This document shows, one piece after another, positions 1-6,805 of a stretch of DNA of 8,025 bases. The notes beneath the pieces are model-generated. The model saw only the letters and a list, made by a program, of their open reading frames with translations, ran no database searches and had not been told where the DNA came from. The stretch covers positions 1-8,025 of the forward strand of contig JAUVOB010000047.1 of assembly GCA_030599405.1 (NCBI GenBank), written 5' to 3'. How positions within the stretch are numbered: the stretch's first letter is position 1; each line of letters begins with the position of its first letter. The position numbers and the translations under genes were made by a program. The DNA comes from Chloroflexota bacterium. Lineage in GTDB: Bacteria; Chloroflexota; Anaerolineae; Promineifilales; Promineifilaceae.

Positions 1-186
1 GCCGATAAGCGGGTTTATCACCGCCAGCACGAGGGCCAGCTTCATCTCTTCTTGCCCAACAATAGCCAGAAACGGGAATGGTTCAACGTCGGCGATGCCA
101 AGATCGACCGTAGGAGCGCTTAAGACCTTTCTAGCAACCGAGTGTCCTCGCAAAAGCTCCAAGAGTCCCGAGCGATTTTCACTCAT
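1..186 (-). CDS. AAA+ ATPase of the Mg-chelatase subunit I (ChlI/BchI) family, N-terminal fragment
   Basis: This is a partial gene: the first 62 codons are visible and the rest lies beyond the left edge. After about 35 variable residues the protein reads EPFPFLAIVGQEEMKLAL (about residues 35-52) and then VLAVINPLIG. This is the conserved opening of the Mg-chelatase I-subunit family, just before the Walker A loop, which is not in the window. Family members are AAA+ ATPases that, with a D-type VWA subunit and a large H/CobN-type subunit, drive metal insertion into tetrapyrroles; related pairs in non-phototrophs have other or unknown roles. The ATG overlaps the thioesterase stop as ATGA (183-186). 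A strong GGGAGGAG site lies about 10 nt upstream, inside the last codons of the thioesterase gene, so the two are probably translationally coupled. Family placement is fairly sure. Whether it is a true chlorophyll or cobalamin chelatase cannot be told from this piece. Confidence 0.8.
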   Translation of the reverse strand, partial: MSENRSGLLELLRGHSVARKVLSAPTVDLGIADVEPFPFLAIVGQEEMKLALVLAVINPLIG

Positions 187-659
187 TCAGCAATCTCCTC
201 CCGAGATGTGAGCCGGTGATCTTGCCTGGCTGCTGCCCGTTCAAAGCGCAATTTCTCTTCGTCTGTGACACAGGTCAAGGGCGGAACTGGGGTTGATCTA
301 CCATTCGCATCGAGCGCGACATAAACGAAATAGGCTGTATTTGTATGGGTTATCGCACCCGCAATAACGTCCTCTGCCGTTACAACGACCCGAGTTTCCA
401 TCGAAGTCCTACCTGTCCAAGTCACCTCCGCAGCGACAGTGACCAAGTCACCGATGTTTACCGGGGAATGGAATGTCATGGAGTCGACCACGATCGTCAC
501 CGAGTGGCGACGGGCATATTTACTGGCGGCCATTCCCCCGGCCTCATCGCAGAGTTTCATAATGTAGCCACCATGAACATTGCCAAGGGTATTGGCTTCG
601 CCGGGTCCCATTAATTGGGTAAGTGTCACGCGAGAGTCGGCCGGAGTCCTTCGATCCAC
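183..659 (-). CDS. Hotdog-fold acyl-CoA thioesterase (YciA/BACH-like)
   Basis: A 158-residue cytosolic hotdog-fold protein, expected to hydrolyse acyl-CoA to free acid and CoA. The family signature is clear: N27-V-H29-G30-G31 followed by D38 in GNVHGGYIMKLCDEAGG (26-42). The Asn/Asp pair is the usual catalytic dyad of this acyl-CoA thioester hydrolase group. Next come the beta strands around DSMTFHSPVNIGDLV and the THTNTAYFVYVALD strand, then a charged C-terminal helix (about 132-158) typical of the family. Length matches single-domain members. The start is GTG at 659, chosen because AAGGAG sits 8 nt upstream; a nearby ATG (664) is out of frame and closes after 12 codons. The gene lies 67 nt downstream of the beta-flower gene and overlaps the Mg-chelatase-like ATPase by 4 nt, so all three are probably co-transcribed. 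The acyl chain preferred cannot be inferred. Confidence 0.9.
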   Translation of the reverse strand: MDRRTPADSRVTLTQLMGPGEANTLGNVHGGYIMKLCDEAGGMAASKYARRHSVTIVVDSMTFHSPVNIGDLVTVAAEVTWTGRTSMETRVVVTAEDVIAGAITHTNTAYFVYVALDANGRSTPVPPLTCVTDEEKLRFERAAARQDHRLTSREEIAE

Positions 660-704
660 GCCATCTACTCCTTGATTGATTGTGTACGGATCATTCTTGC
701 TGGC

Positions 705-724
705 ACTATCATGATCTTGATAGT
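705..724. repeat. Short inverted repeat in the intergenic spacer
   Basis: ACTATCA (705-711) and TGATAGT (718-724) form a perfect 7-bp inverted repeat with a 6-nt loop. It lies 2 nt past the stop codon of the beta-flower gene on the minus strand. The stem is A/T-rich and no T-run follows it, so it is a poor intrinsic terminator. It could be an mRNA processing or attenuation element, a small operator, or chance. Confidence 0.35.
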
Positions 725-726
725 CG

Positions 727-1077
727 TTATTCCATATCCGGCCGCGTCTCTGAAATGAATAGGAGACGTTCCGGATATTCCTCGAACATGTCGATGATAT
801 GATGGGGCAACTCGCGCATCAGAGGTGACAGGGGAAACGTTGCGGGTATCCTTGGACGGTTGGGTTTTGGTGGAGGGTCCATATGTGGGATCTTCCTGGC
901 TAAGGTCCGCTTTCGTAGGAGACGGCGGTCATCGCTCATGAATCCAAGGTACTGGCCGACCGTATCGAACACCTCTCGCCCCACGACGAATCCTAGCCAT
1001 ACACCATCGGTATTGAAAAGATGGCCGTTTTCATAGATAGCGACCCAATCACCATCGGTCCTGTATATCGGTATCAT
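727..1077 (-). CDS. Small 4-fold beta-flower-type protein, function unknown
   Basis: A 116-residue protein with no signal peptide or membrane segment. Its N-terminal half holds three copies of a roughly 16-residue repeat: IYRTDGDWVAIYENG (4-18), LFNTDGVWLGFVVGR (20-34) and VFDTVGQYLGFMSDD (36-50), possibly with a degenerate fourth (53-63). The pattern of hydrophobic-aromatic, x-T-D-G, x-aromatic, hydrophobic, A/G is what I know from proteins named '4-fold beta flower'. A proline-rich linker (64-85, starting PHMDPPPKPNRP) and a short C-terminal segment (86-116) follow, also usual for that group. No biochemical role is established to my knowledge. The ATG has AGGTGA upstream, and a promoter at 1124-1152 would give a leader of about 40 nt, so the gene probably heads the transcript that continues into the thioesterase and ATPase genes. 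Family assignment rests on the repeat pattern from memory. Confidence 0.7.
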   Translation of the reverse strand: MIPIYRTDGDWVAIYENGHLFNTDGVWLGFVVGREVFDTVGQYLGFMSDDRRLLRKRTLARKIPHMDPPPKPNRPRIPATFPLSPLMRELPHHIIDMFEEYPERLLFISETRPDME

Positions 1078-1123
1078 TGCACATTCACCTGCAAAATTGT
1101 ACTAAAACGTGGCTTCTAGGGTC

Positions 1124-1152
1124 ATTATATTGGTGCCTAAGAGCCATTGCAA
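1124..1152 (-). promoter_or_regulatory. Sigma70-type promoter for the beta-flower/thioesterase/ATPase genes
   Basis: Reading the minus strand, TTGCAA (1152-1147) is followed after exactly 17 nt by a perfect TATAAT (1129-1124). The -35 box matches TTGACA at 4 of 6 positions. Transcription would start near 1117, about 40 nt ahead of the ATG at 1077. It sits in the 85-nt gap after the glycosyltransferase gene, so the three leftmost genes can be expressed independently of the glycan cluster. Confidence 0.65.
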
Positions 1153-1162
1153 CCAGATATCC

Positions 1163-2341
1163 CTAGCGGAGAAGTTGTTGTAGTAATCCGGACAGCTTCT
1201 CAGCAGCACGGTTCCATTTATACTGTCGCGCCCGAAGAAATCCACTCGCCACCATTTGCGCCCGGCGGCTCGGATCGTCCAAGAGATCCCGAATAGCAGT
1301 GGTCCATGCTTGCTGATCTTGTGGAGGTAATAATAGGGCGGCTTCACCAGCTACCTCCGGCAGGCAAGAAGCGTTGGAGACAACCACTGGAACACCACAA
1401 GCCATGGCTTCTAAGACCGGTAACCCAAATCCCTCATACAAGCTAGGAAAGACGAATAGCGTGGCATCGCTATATAGAGCCGGTAGATCCTCATCATCGA
1501 CGAAGCCAACGAACCGAACTCTGTCATCTAATCCTTGGGCATTCACCTCAGCAAGCGTCTCATCGTAGAGCCATCCTTTTCCACCCGCAATAATCAACCG
1601 GTGAGGAAAATCATTTGCCACATCCTTGAATGCCCGAATCAACATTTGATAATTCTTGCGAGGTTGAATCGTGCTTACGCTAAAAATATATGGCTCATCA
1701 CCTAAATCATATTTATTTCGAACGTTCACCAGATTCTCATTGTCCGATGGCGGACGAAACGAACGATCGACGCCACTGTAGAGCACGGTGATCTTCTTCT
1801 CATCAATTTGCCAAATGTTGGAAATGTCTTCTTTGGTCGTCTGCGAATCTGCCAAGACGTGGGTGGCACTCCTAACCGATTTTGGTACCACTTGATTGAG
1901 ATATTTCCTCAACGAAGGTGTAAAAGTCTCCGGATAATGTACAAAAGAAAGGTCGTGTACGGTTAAAACTGTCGGTATGTCATTTCTTACAGGTGGTAGG
2001 ACGAAATCCGGAGAGTAAAAGAGGTCAATATGCCCGGTGAATAATTGGACTGGAACTGGAAGCCGCAGACGATACCAAATGCGATACAACCACCTCTCGT
2101 TGAACAGAGACTGTTTGTAGCGAACGTTGGAATCAGGTGGCATCCGGCTCGCTAAAAGGTCCCAAGACGGCTGACTTGCCGAGAACAGTAGGTATTCAGT
2201 CGACTTGTCTTTTCTGACCAAGGCGCTGACTAATTCACGGGTATAGCGGCCGATTCCCGCGCGTTGCGATAGCGCTGACGTAACGTCGATGCCAACTACC
2301 GACCGCTTCACTTGCTCGTGATTGTTGCCCTGAGAGGTCAT
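1163..2341 (-). CDS. GT4-family glycosyltransferase (GT-B fold)
   Basis: A 392-residue cytosolic or peripheral membrane glycosyltransferase that would transfer a sugar from a nucleotide-sugar donor to a growing glycan. The N-terminal acceptor domain starts with the glycine loop [16 protein letters not shown] (26-41) and includes [13 protein letters not shown] (126-138). The C-terminal donor domain contains [14 protein letters not shown] (222-235), whose Arg-Lys pair contacts the donor phosphates, and IIAGGKGW (250-257). It ends with the EX7E motif E303-GFGLPVL-E311. This layout is typical of WsaF/mannosyltransferase-like GT4 enzymes; donor and acceptor cannot be fixed. The start at 2341 is an ATG with AGGTGG about 11 nt upstream; an in-frame GTG 10 codons later lacks a good site. 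It is the last gene of the glycan cluster, 77 nt after the GtrA gene. The stretch around 1680-1720 is A/T-rich compared with its surroundings, which may reflect a history of exchange common in such genes. Confidence 0.93.
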   Translation of the reverse strand: MTSQGNNHEQVKRSVVGIDVTSALSQRAGIGRYTRELVSALVRKDKSTEYLLFSASQPSWDLLASRMPPDSNVRYKQSLFNERWLYRIWYRLRLPVPVQLFTGHIDLFYSPDFVLPPVRNDIPTVLTVHDLSFVHYPETFTPSLRKYLNQVVPKSVRSATHVLADSQTTKEDISNIWQIDEKKITVLYSGVDRSFRPPSDNENLVNVRNKYDLGDEPYIFSVSTIQPRKNYQMLIRAFKDVANDFPHRLIIAGGKGWLYDETLAEVNAQGLDDRVRFVGFVDDEDLPALYSDATLFVFPSLYEGFGLPVLEAMACGVPVVVSNASCLPEVAGEAALLLPPQDQQAWTTAIRDLLDDPSRRAQMVASGFLRARQYKWNRAAEKLSGLLQQLLR

Positions 2342-2418
2342 CTATCGTTGAACCACCTAGACGTTTTAATCCGCATGAACTGATATTGATTGCAAAATCC
2401 AGGACGAGCGAGTTTGTA

Positions 2419-2934
2419 TCAATCGATGTGCCGGTAAGTCCAGTAGCGGTTTACGAAGAAATTCCAAAAGAGCACCACTACTGTCGCCAGCATTTTAGCT
2501 GGAATGTAAGCACCAATCGCGTCGGGAATCACCGCAGCGGCAGAAATCACGCGATCAAATAGGGGAACGCTCAGCGCAAAAATGACATTGTTGATTACCA
2601 AACCAGCAATGCTTACCACGGTGAACTGGGGCAGCTGTACCCGTTTTCTTATTGAACGAGATTCGGGATATGTCCAGAATCGATTAAGAGTGAAGTTGCT
2701 AAGTACGGCGAGCGTAAACGAGATGGTATTTGCCAGAACGAGACCTACCATCTCGGAAAACTGTGTATCGTCAGCGACGATACCCGGCAGGTCGACGACC
2801 TCAACGAGGAAGGTCAACGTGCCAAAGTCAATTATGAAGCCAAATGTTCCCACCACAATAAACTTGGCGAAACGCTCCGCTTCCTTATGGTTGAATCCGA
2901 AACGGCCGGCGGCCGAGGTAAACAGGTTAATCAT
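2419..2934 (-). CDS. GtrA-family four-helix membrane protein
   Basis: A 171-residue integral membrane protein with four hydrophobic segments (about 22-46, 62-82, 102-124 and 143-160). GtrA-family proteins are thought to move polyprenyl-phosphate-linked sugars across the cytoplasmic membrane during surface-glycan synthesis. The signature is FAKFIVVGTFGFIIDFGTL (22-40), with its conserved Gly and Asp. Helices 2 and 4 end in matching motifs, FTLNRFWTYP (81-90) and FFVNRYWTYR (159-168). I chose the ATG at 2934 because it overlaps the previous gene's stop by 8 nt (ATGATTAA). The frame stays open to a TTG at 2976, but those 14 codons lie wholly inside the ligase gene and add an atypical N-terminus. 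No strong Shine-Dalgarno site precedes the ATG, so translation probably depends on coupling. The family is sure; the sugar moved is unknown. Confidence 0.92.
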   Translation of the reverse strand: MINLFTSAAGRFGFNHKEAERFAKFIVVGTFGFIIDFGTLTFLVEVVDLPGIVADDTQFSEMVGLVLANTISFTLAVLSNFTLNRFWTYPESRSIRKRVQLPQFTVVSIAGLVINNVIFALSVPLFDRVISAAAVIPDAIGAYIPAKMLATVVVLFWNFFVNRYWTYRHID

Positions 2935-4441
2935 TTTGGATGTCCAGAATCTGCTGAAGCCCCAACATGACGCCAAAATAGATGAACATGTTGTTTACAT
3001 AAAGTTTGTCAAATGCATGATGGACAGAAATCGCCGTCCATGCAGCCATAAGACCTAAGGCCAATCCTCTCTGAGGCCACTCGCTACGCCTTAGGATGCG
3101 GATCACTTGTACAAATATTATGACCCAGAGCAGGACATAGGCCACTGCGCCGACCGCTCCTACCTCAGCTAGGACGTTGATGTAGTAATTATGGGCATGC
3201 CCAAGAGCAATCGGCCAATTTAATAGGGCGTAGTCCGCGTAGGCTCGTTCATAATTGCCAAAGCCGACGCCCGTCCATAGATTCTCCGTCGCCATATTGA
3301 GACCTGCCTGCCAATGAGCCAACCTCTCGACAACGGCATAATTCTCAATGGTAACGAATTCACCCCGAACATCCCCTATCTGCAAGTCAGCACCCAAAGA
3401 ACCGGCGCGAGCCAATATTGATTGTGGCATTATGTCTAGTTGTATGGTGACGATAAACAGAACCATTATCAGGATCAACAACAGGATCCCAATCCATCGA
3501 CGCTTCGGGAGGAAGAGAACCAGAACAACCATCGCCGCTGCAAATCCCAACCAGGCTCCTCTGCTCCAGGACATCAACAAGGCCATTAAGGAAAGCAAGG
3601 CGCAAATAGCCACGAATCCGAACCAGACCCATTCAGACAGCGGTTGGGTCGCTCGCTTGCGCCTAATCGCGATGAAGCCCATCACCAAACCGGCAAGAGT
3701 TCCAATTGCCAGGCTGGCAGAAACAGCCACAAATCCACCGAATGGATTAGGCTGCATGAAGGTGCCAAACGCGCGATAGAAGCGGTCAAGAATCACGAAA
3801 TGATCTGGACCCTCTCCACGAATTCCAAATTGCCATATGCCAATAATGGCCTGACTCACACCAGCTATTAAGAGAATTGCCAAAACAGCGCGGGTTTTAC
3901 TCTTGCTAGGTACAAATCGGTCGATCTCTTGCCCTGAGTCTCCGGTCTTCGAACGGTCGAGAGACAGATCCACAACCATGAACATCGCGATGGCGAGCTC
4001 CAGCCACTTGACCAATTCCTTTATTCCGAAAGCGAGGGAGACTGCATCGAGCAAAGTGAGCGATGCTACCAGTATGAAAATCGCAAGAGGTAGGTTGATG
4101 GCAGTACGATGGACGATGATCCGTCTATCTAGGACACCCCTGGCTAGCCAGCCGGCAACTGCAACAAAGAAGAGCAGCTGCCCGCTCTCCAATGGTAGGT
4201 TACCAAAGACGATGTTCTCATAAGCTCCCAAGGGTCCGGCTATCAAAGCTATTCCGAGACCAAATAAGGGCTGAATGAGGGTTAAGATTAATAGGGAGGA
4301 GATTAGAATCAGAGCCACCGCATACCACAATGGAAGCTGCGCGATGCCGATGGCTATGAGGATCGCCAGAGCTACCGGCCACATTGGTAGCCAAACTTCT
4401 GTCCAGTTATTTTGACGCAGAGAGAGTGAGGATCGTTTCAC
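2927..4441 (-). CDS. O-antigen ligase/polymerase-like membrane protein (Wzy_C/WaaL type)
   Basis: A 504-residue polytopic protein with about a dozen hydrophobic helices. The family joins or polymerises polyprenyl-diphosphate-linked glycan units on the outer face of the membrane. Visible hallmarks are MQPNPFGGF (229-237), [10 protein letters not shown] (291-300), then a large hydrophilic loop (about 335-427) carrying WTGVGFGNY (389-397) and [15 protein letters not shown] (414-428). The His-Asn and downstream Glu-x-Gly are the Wzy_C-domain signature; the essential His of WaaL enzymes lies in this kind of loop. A late HHAFD (474-478) is also typical. Translation starts with GTG at 4441, whose last two bases belong to the preceding gene's TGA (GTGA overlap, 4438-4441), so coupling is likely; the upstream AAAGAG is only a fair ribosome site. 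Sequence alone does not separate a ligase, a Wzy-like polymerase or a protein O-glycosyltransferase. Confidence 0.9.
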   Translation of the reverse strand: MKRSSLSLRQNNWTEVWLPMWPVALAILIAIGIAQLPLWYAVALILISSLLILTLIQPLFGLGIALIAGPLGAYENIVFGNLPLESGQLLFFVAVAGWLARGVLDRRIIVHRTAINLPLAIFILVASLTLLDAVSLAFGIKELVKWLELAIAMFMVVDLSLDRSKTGDSGQEIDRFVPSKSKTRAVLAILLIAGVSQAIIGIWQFGIRGEGPDHFVILDRFYRAFGTFMQPNPFGGFVAVSASLAIGTLAGLVMGFIAIRRKRATQPLSEWVWFGFVAICALLSLMALLMSWSRGAWLGFAAAMVVLVLFLPKRRWIGILLLILIMVLFIVTIQLDIMPQSILARAGSLGADLQIGDVRGEFVTIENYAVVERLAHWQAGLNMATENLWTGVGFGNYERAYADYALLNWPIALGHAHNYYINVLAEVGAVGAVAYVLLWVIIFVQVIRILRRSEWPQRGLALGLMAAWTAISVHHAFDKLYVNNMFIYFGVMLGLQQILDIQND

Positions 4442-5382
4442 CGCACTCTTTTTCTGAAATACTCAATGGTCATCGCCAGGCCATCAGCTAAACTGACCTC
4501 TGGCTCCCAGCCCAGTACTTCACGTGCAAACGAAATATCCGGTCTTCGCATTTTCGGATCATCGATAATCCGATCATCTGTTGGCTCCATATGGATAATC
4601 TTGGAATCGCTGTGGGCTACTTCAAGGACTGCATCTGCGAAATCACTGATGGTCATCTCATTAGGGTTCCCGATGTTAACAGGTCTCGATTCATTGGACA
4701 TCAGCAGACGGCAAACCCCCTCCACCAGGTCCGAAAAGTACTGGAACGATCTGGTCTGGCTGCCATCACCGTATATGGTGATCGGCCGGTTGTTTAGTGC
4801 TTGATGAATGAAGTTTGGGACAACGCGACCATCATTCAGTCGCATCCGGGGTCCATAAGTATTGAATATTCTGACAATCCGAGTTTCAAGACCATGGTAG
4901 CGATGATAGGCCATTGTCATGGCCTCCGCGAATCGCTTTGCCTCGTCGTACACACCTCTGGGACCGATGGGGTTAACGTGACCCCAATAATCCTCTGGTT
5001 GCGGATTAACTTGCGGATCACCATAAACTTCTGATGTCGATGCCAAAAGGAATCTCGCATTTTTTGCCTTGGCTATCCCTAGTGCGTTTAGTGTACCGAG
5101 AGAACCAACCTTCAACGTGTGGATAGGATGCTCGAGATAATCTTTTGGGCTCGCAGGGGAAGCAAAATGGAGAACGGCATCAAGGTCTTCTTGAAGGTAG
5201 ATGTAGTTAATGACGTTGTGTTTGATAAACGTGAATCTGTCGTGACCCGACAGATGAGCGAACTTGTCTGTGCTGCCGGTGATCAGATTATCCATGGCGA
5301 CAACGGAGTGACCATCTTTCAGAAACCGGTCTACTAAATGGGACCCAAGAAAGCCAGCACCGCCAGTAATCAGTACATGCAT
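4438..5382 (-). CDS. UDP-glucuronate decarboxylase-type SDR (UDP-xylose synthase)
   Basis: A 314-residue extended short-chain dehydrogenase/reductase. UDP-glucuronate decarboxylases oxidise C4 of UDP-glucuronic acid with bound NAD+, lose CO2 and reduce the product to UDP-xylose. The NAD-binding GGAGFLG lies at 7-13, the acidic ribose-binding Asp at D31 (MDN), and the catalytic group at T116-S117-E118 with Y145-xxx-K149. The stretches [14 protein letters not shown] (73-86) and [20 protein letters not shown] (129-148) are those of UXS enzymes rather than RmlB or GalE; so are [10 protein letters not shown] (171-180) and the RPDIS segment (280-284). Length is that of the bacterial single-domain enzyme. 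The ATG at 5382 follows GAGGGAG with 5-nt spacing. It is the first gene of the minus-strand glycan cluster, which suggests xylose or a derivative in the glycan. A closely related UDP-sugar dehydratase or epimerase is the only realistic alternative. Confidence 0.92.
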   Translation of the reverse strand: MHVLITGGAGFLGSHLVDRFLKDGHSVVAMDNLITGSTDKFAHLSGHDRFTFIKHNVINYIYLQEDLDAVLHFASPASPKDYLEHPIHTLKVGSLGTLNALGIAKAKNARFLLASTSEVYGDPQVNPQPEDYWGHVNPIGPRGVYDEAKRFAEAMTMAYHRYHGLETRIVRIFNTYGPRMRLNDGRVVPNFIHQALNNRPITIYGDGSQTRSFQYFSDLVEGVCRLLMSNESRPVNIGNPNEMTISDFADAVLEVAHSDSKIIHMEPTDDRIIDDPKMRRPDISFAREVLGWEPEVSLADGLAMTIEYFRKRVR

Positions 5383-5447
5383 ACCTACTCCCTCTAATGA
5401 TTTCAGATCAGCCGATTATTGTAGCACTCCCTTTGTTTTAGGCGAGG

Positions 5448-5477
5448 TTGTCACTCTTTTACTGCCCATTGTATACT
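5448..5477 (+). promoter_or_regulatory. Sigma70-type promoter for the isoprenoid genes
   Basis: TTGTCA (5448-5453, 5 of 6 to consensus) and TATACT (5472-5477, 5 of 6) are separated by 18 nt. The predicted start near 5484 leaves a leader of about 155 nt before the isomerase ATG, which is long for a housekeeping gene. The -10 box contains the palindrome GTATAC, so a minus-strand -10 (TACAAT, 5473-5468) overlaps it, but I found no matching -35 for that strand. The promoter of the divergent glycan cluster is therefore not resolved. Confidence 0.6.
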
Positions 5478-5586
5478 CCATTGATTGGCACTTAAGTTCA
5501 GGCAAATATCTTGCGCCTCTGCTGATTAATGGCGAGTTTGCCTTGATCGGCAGGAAAATTCTGAGCCAGAAGAACAAGGTTTAGAG

Positions 5587-5630
5587 CCGGTAATCAACTA
5601 TTAATGAGGGTATGAAGTGTCATTACCCGG
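5587..5630 (+). promoter_or_regulatory. Possible alternative RNA structures in the isomerase leader
   Basis: Two pairings compete just ahead of the isomerase start. Structure A: GGGTATGA (5608-5615) pairs with TCA-t-TACCC (5620-5628), giving 8 bp with one bulged T and an AGTG loop, and ends directly before the Shine-Dalgarno GGAG (5629-5632). Structure B: CCGGTAAT (5587-5594) pairs with ATTACC-c-GG (5622-5630), giving 8 bp with one bulged C, and would hide the first GG of the ribosome site. Both use 5622-5628, so they exclude each other. This matches no riboswitch class I know. Short complementary stretches can occur by chance, so confidence is low. Confidence 0.3.
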
Positions 5631-5638
5631 AGAGATAA

Positions 5639-6733
5639 ATGGATCCGAAGGATAGAAACAAGCCAGCGATGCAAGCGAGCAGTACCAAAGCCTCGACGCC
5701 AGGCGCTGATCAAACCGAACAGCGAAAAGCTGATCATATCCGGATAAATGTTGAGGAGGATGTTTCGTTCAAGAAATTGGGTTCAGGCTTGGACAGCTAT
5801 TTTTTTATGCATCAGGCCCTACCAGAACTGGATTTTGCCAAAATCGTTACGGCGACTCATTTCTTGGGAAAATCGTTGAAAACACCCTTATTGATTTCAT
5901 CGATGACGGGAGGCACAGCCGAGGCATACCGAATCAATCGCATCTTGGCAACAGCGGCTCAGGAGACTGGCATGGCGATGGGTTTAGGCTCAGTCCGGGC
6001 AGCCATTGAAGACCCAGAGCTAGCTTACACGTACCAGGTTCGAGATGTGGCGCCAGATGTACTCTTGCTTGCCAATTTAGGAGCGGTCCAACTTAATTAT
6101 GGCTACGGTCTGGAACAATGTAAAAGAGCGGTGGAGATATGCGAGGCAGATGGCTTGATACTGCACTTCAATGCTCTTCAAGAGGCGGTTCAACCCGAGG
6201 GCGACTCTGATTTTTCCGGTTTACTCGCCAAGGTGGAGAAGATCTGCCGTGGACTTCCTGTGCCGGTAATTGCGAAAGAGGTTGGTTGGGGTTTCGCTCA
6301 AGATACCGCCCGACAGCTTGCATCCGCCGGCGTATCAGCTATTGACGTCGCGGGAGCAGGTGGCACTTCGTGGAGTCAGGTCGAAATGTACAGGGCGCCG
6401 ACTAAAAAACACGCTCGAATAGCTGGAGCATTCATCGACTGGGGCATACCCACCGCCTATTCAATCCAGTATTGTAGAAACGCGGCACCGGCCTTACCGA
6501 TCATTGCCAGTGGCGGTATTCGAAATGGAATCGATGTAGCTAAGTGTATTGCCCTCGGCGCACAGATCGCTGGACTAGCCGGTGATTTTTTGCGGGCGGC
6601 GGTCCAGAACGGTGTTGAGGGTGTCATCGACACAGCAGGCGCTCTATCCGATGAGCTCCGCGTTACTATGTTCGGTAGTGGTGCAGCGGATATCTCGTCT
6701 CTAGCCGAGACCCCGCTCTACGATCACTTCTAG
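5639..6733 (+). CDS. fni: Type 2 isopentenyl-diphosphate delta-isomerase (FMN-dependent)
   Basis: A 364-residue cytosolic flavoenzyme that interconverts IPP and DMAPP using reduced FMN and Mg2+, setting the starter/extender balance for prenyl chains. Diagnostic motifs run in order: RKADHI (29-34), the FMN-binding SSMTGG (87-92), LGSVRAA (116-122), and LHFNALQEAVQPEGD (175-189), which holds the conserved catalytic Gln and metal-binding Glu. KEVGWG (213-218), DVAGAGGTSW (236-245) and the phosphate-binding ASGGIRNG (290-297) follow. This is the TIM-barrel type 2 family, unrelated to the Nudix type 1 enzyme. The ATG has GGAG 6 nt upstream. About 28 residues before the conserved RKxDHI are a polar Ser/Thr/Lys/Gln-rich extension; an internal ATG at 5669 would shorten it by 10 residues but lacks a good ribosome site. 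Translation ends with tandem stops TAG-TAA (6731-6736). It is probably co-transcribed with the prenyl synthase downstream. Confidence 0.96.
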   Translation: MDPKDRNKPAMQASSTKASTPGADQTEQRKADHIRINVEEDVSFKKLGSGLDSYFFMHQALPELDFAKIVTATHFLGKSLKTPLLISSMTGGTAEAYRINRILATAAQETGMAMGLGSVRAAIEDPELAYTYQVRDVAPDVLLLANLGAVQLNYGYGLEQCKRAVEICEADGLILHFNALQEAVQPEGDSDFSGLLAKVEKICRGLPVPVIAKEVGWGFAQDTARQLASAGVSAIDVAGAGGTSWSQVEMYRAPTKKHARIAGAFIDWGIPTAYSIQYCRNAAPALPIIASGGIRNGIDVAKCIALGAQIAGLAGDFLRAAVQNGVEGVIDTAGALSDELRVTMFGSGAADISSLAETPLYDHF

Positions 6734-6805
6734 TAACCAAGTGGGAGCGGGTGTGTTAATCAAAGCAAAGCCAAGATTTGCGTGCGATCACCTTTGGAGA
6801 AACGA

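Noticed and set aside
345..614. An 89-codon plus-strand frame opposite the thioesterase gene
   Set aside because: It mirrors the hotdog coding sequence and has no motif or ribosome site that would support it.
1102..1347. An 81-codon minus-strand frame overlapping the end of the glycosyltransferase gene
   Set aside because: It lies mostly inside the GT4 coding sequence in another frame, has no family motifs, and its start has no supporting context.
2342..2418. A promoter or terminator between the GtrA and glycosyltransferase genes
   Set aside because: TTGCAA is present on the minus strand, but the expected -10 (GATTAA at 18 nt) matches only 3 of 6 positions; no stem with a T-run is seen.
2934..2976. 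A TTG start 14 codons upstream for the GtrA protein
   Set aside because: These codons fall entirely within the end of the ligase gene and give an N-terminus unlike the family; the ATG at 2934 with an 8-nt overlap is simpler.
3348..3779. A 143-codon plus-strand frame opposite the ligase gene
   Set aside because: It is antisense to a well-supported membrane protein gene, and its translation has no recognisable domain.
5415..5473. Minus-strand -10-like boxes (AATAAT at 5420-5415, TACAAT at 5423-5418 and 5473-5468) as the glycan-cluster promoter
   Set aside because: None has a recognisable -35 box at 16-19 nt, so none can be called with confidence.
6782..6805. A GTG start 8 codons upstream for the prenyl synthase
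   Set aside because: There is no Shine-Dalgarno site ahead of it, while the ATG at 6806 has TTTGGAG at good spacing.
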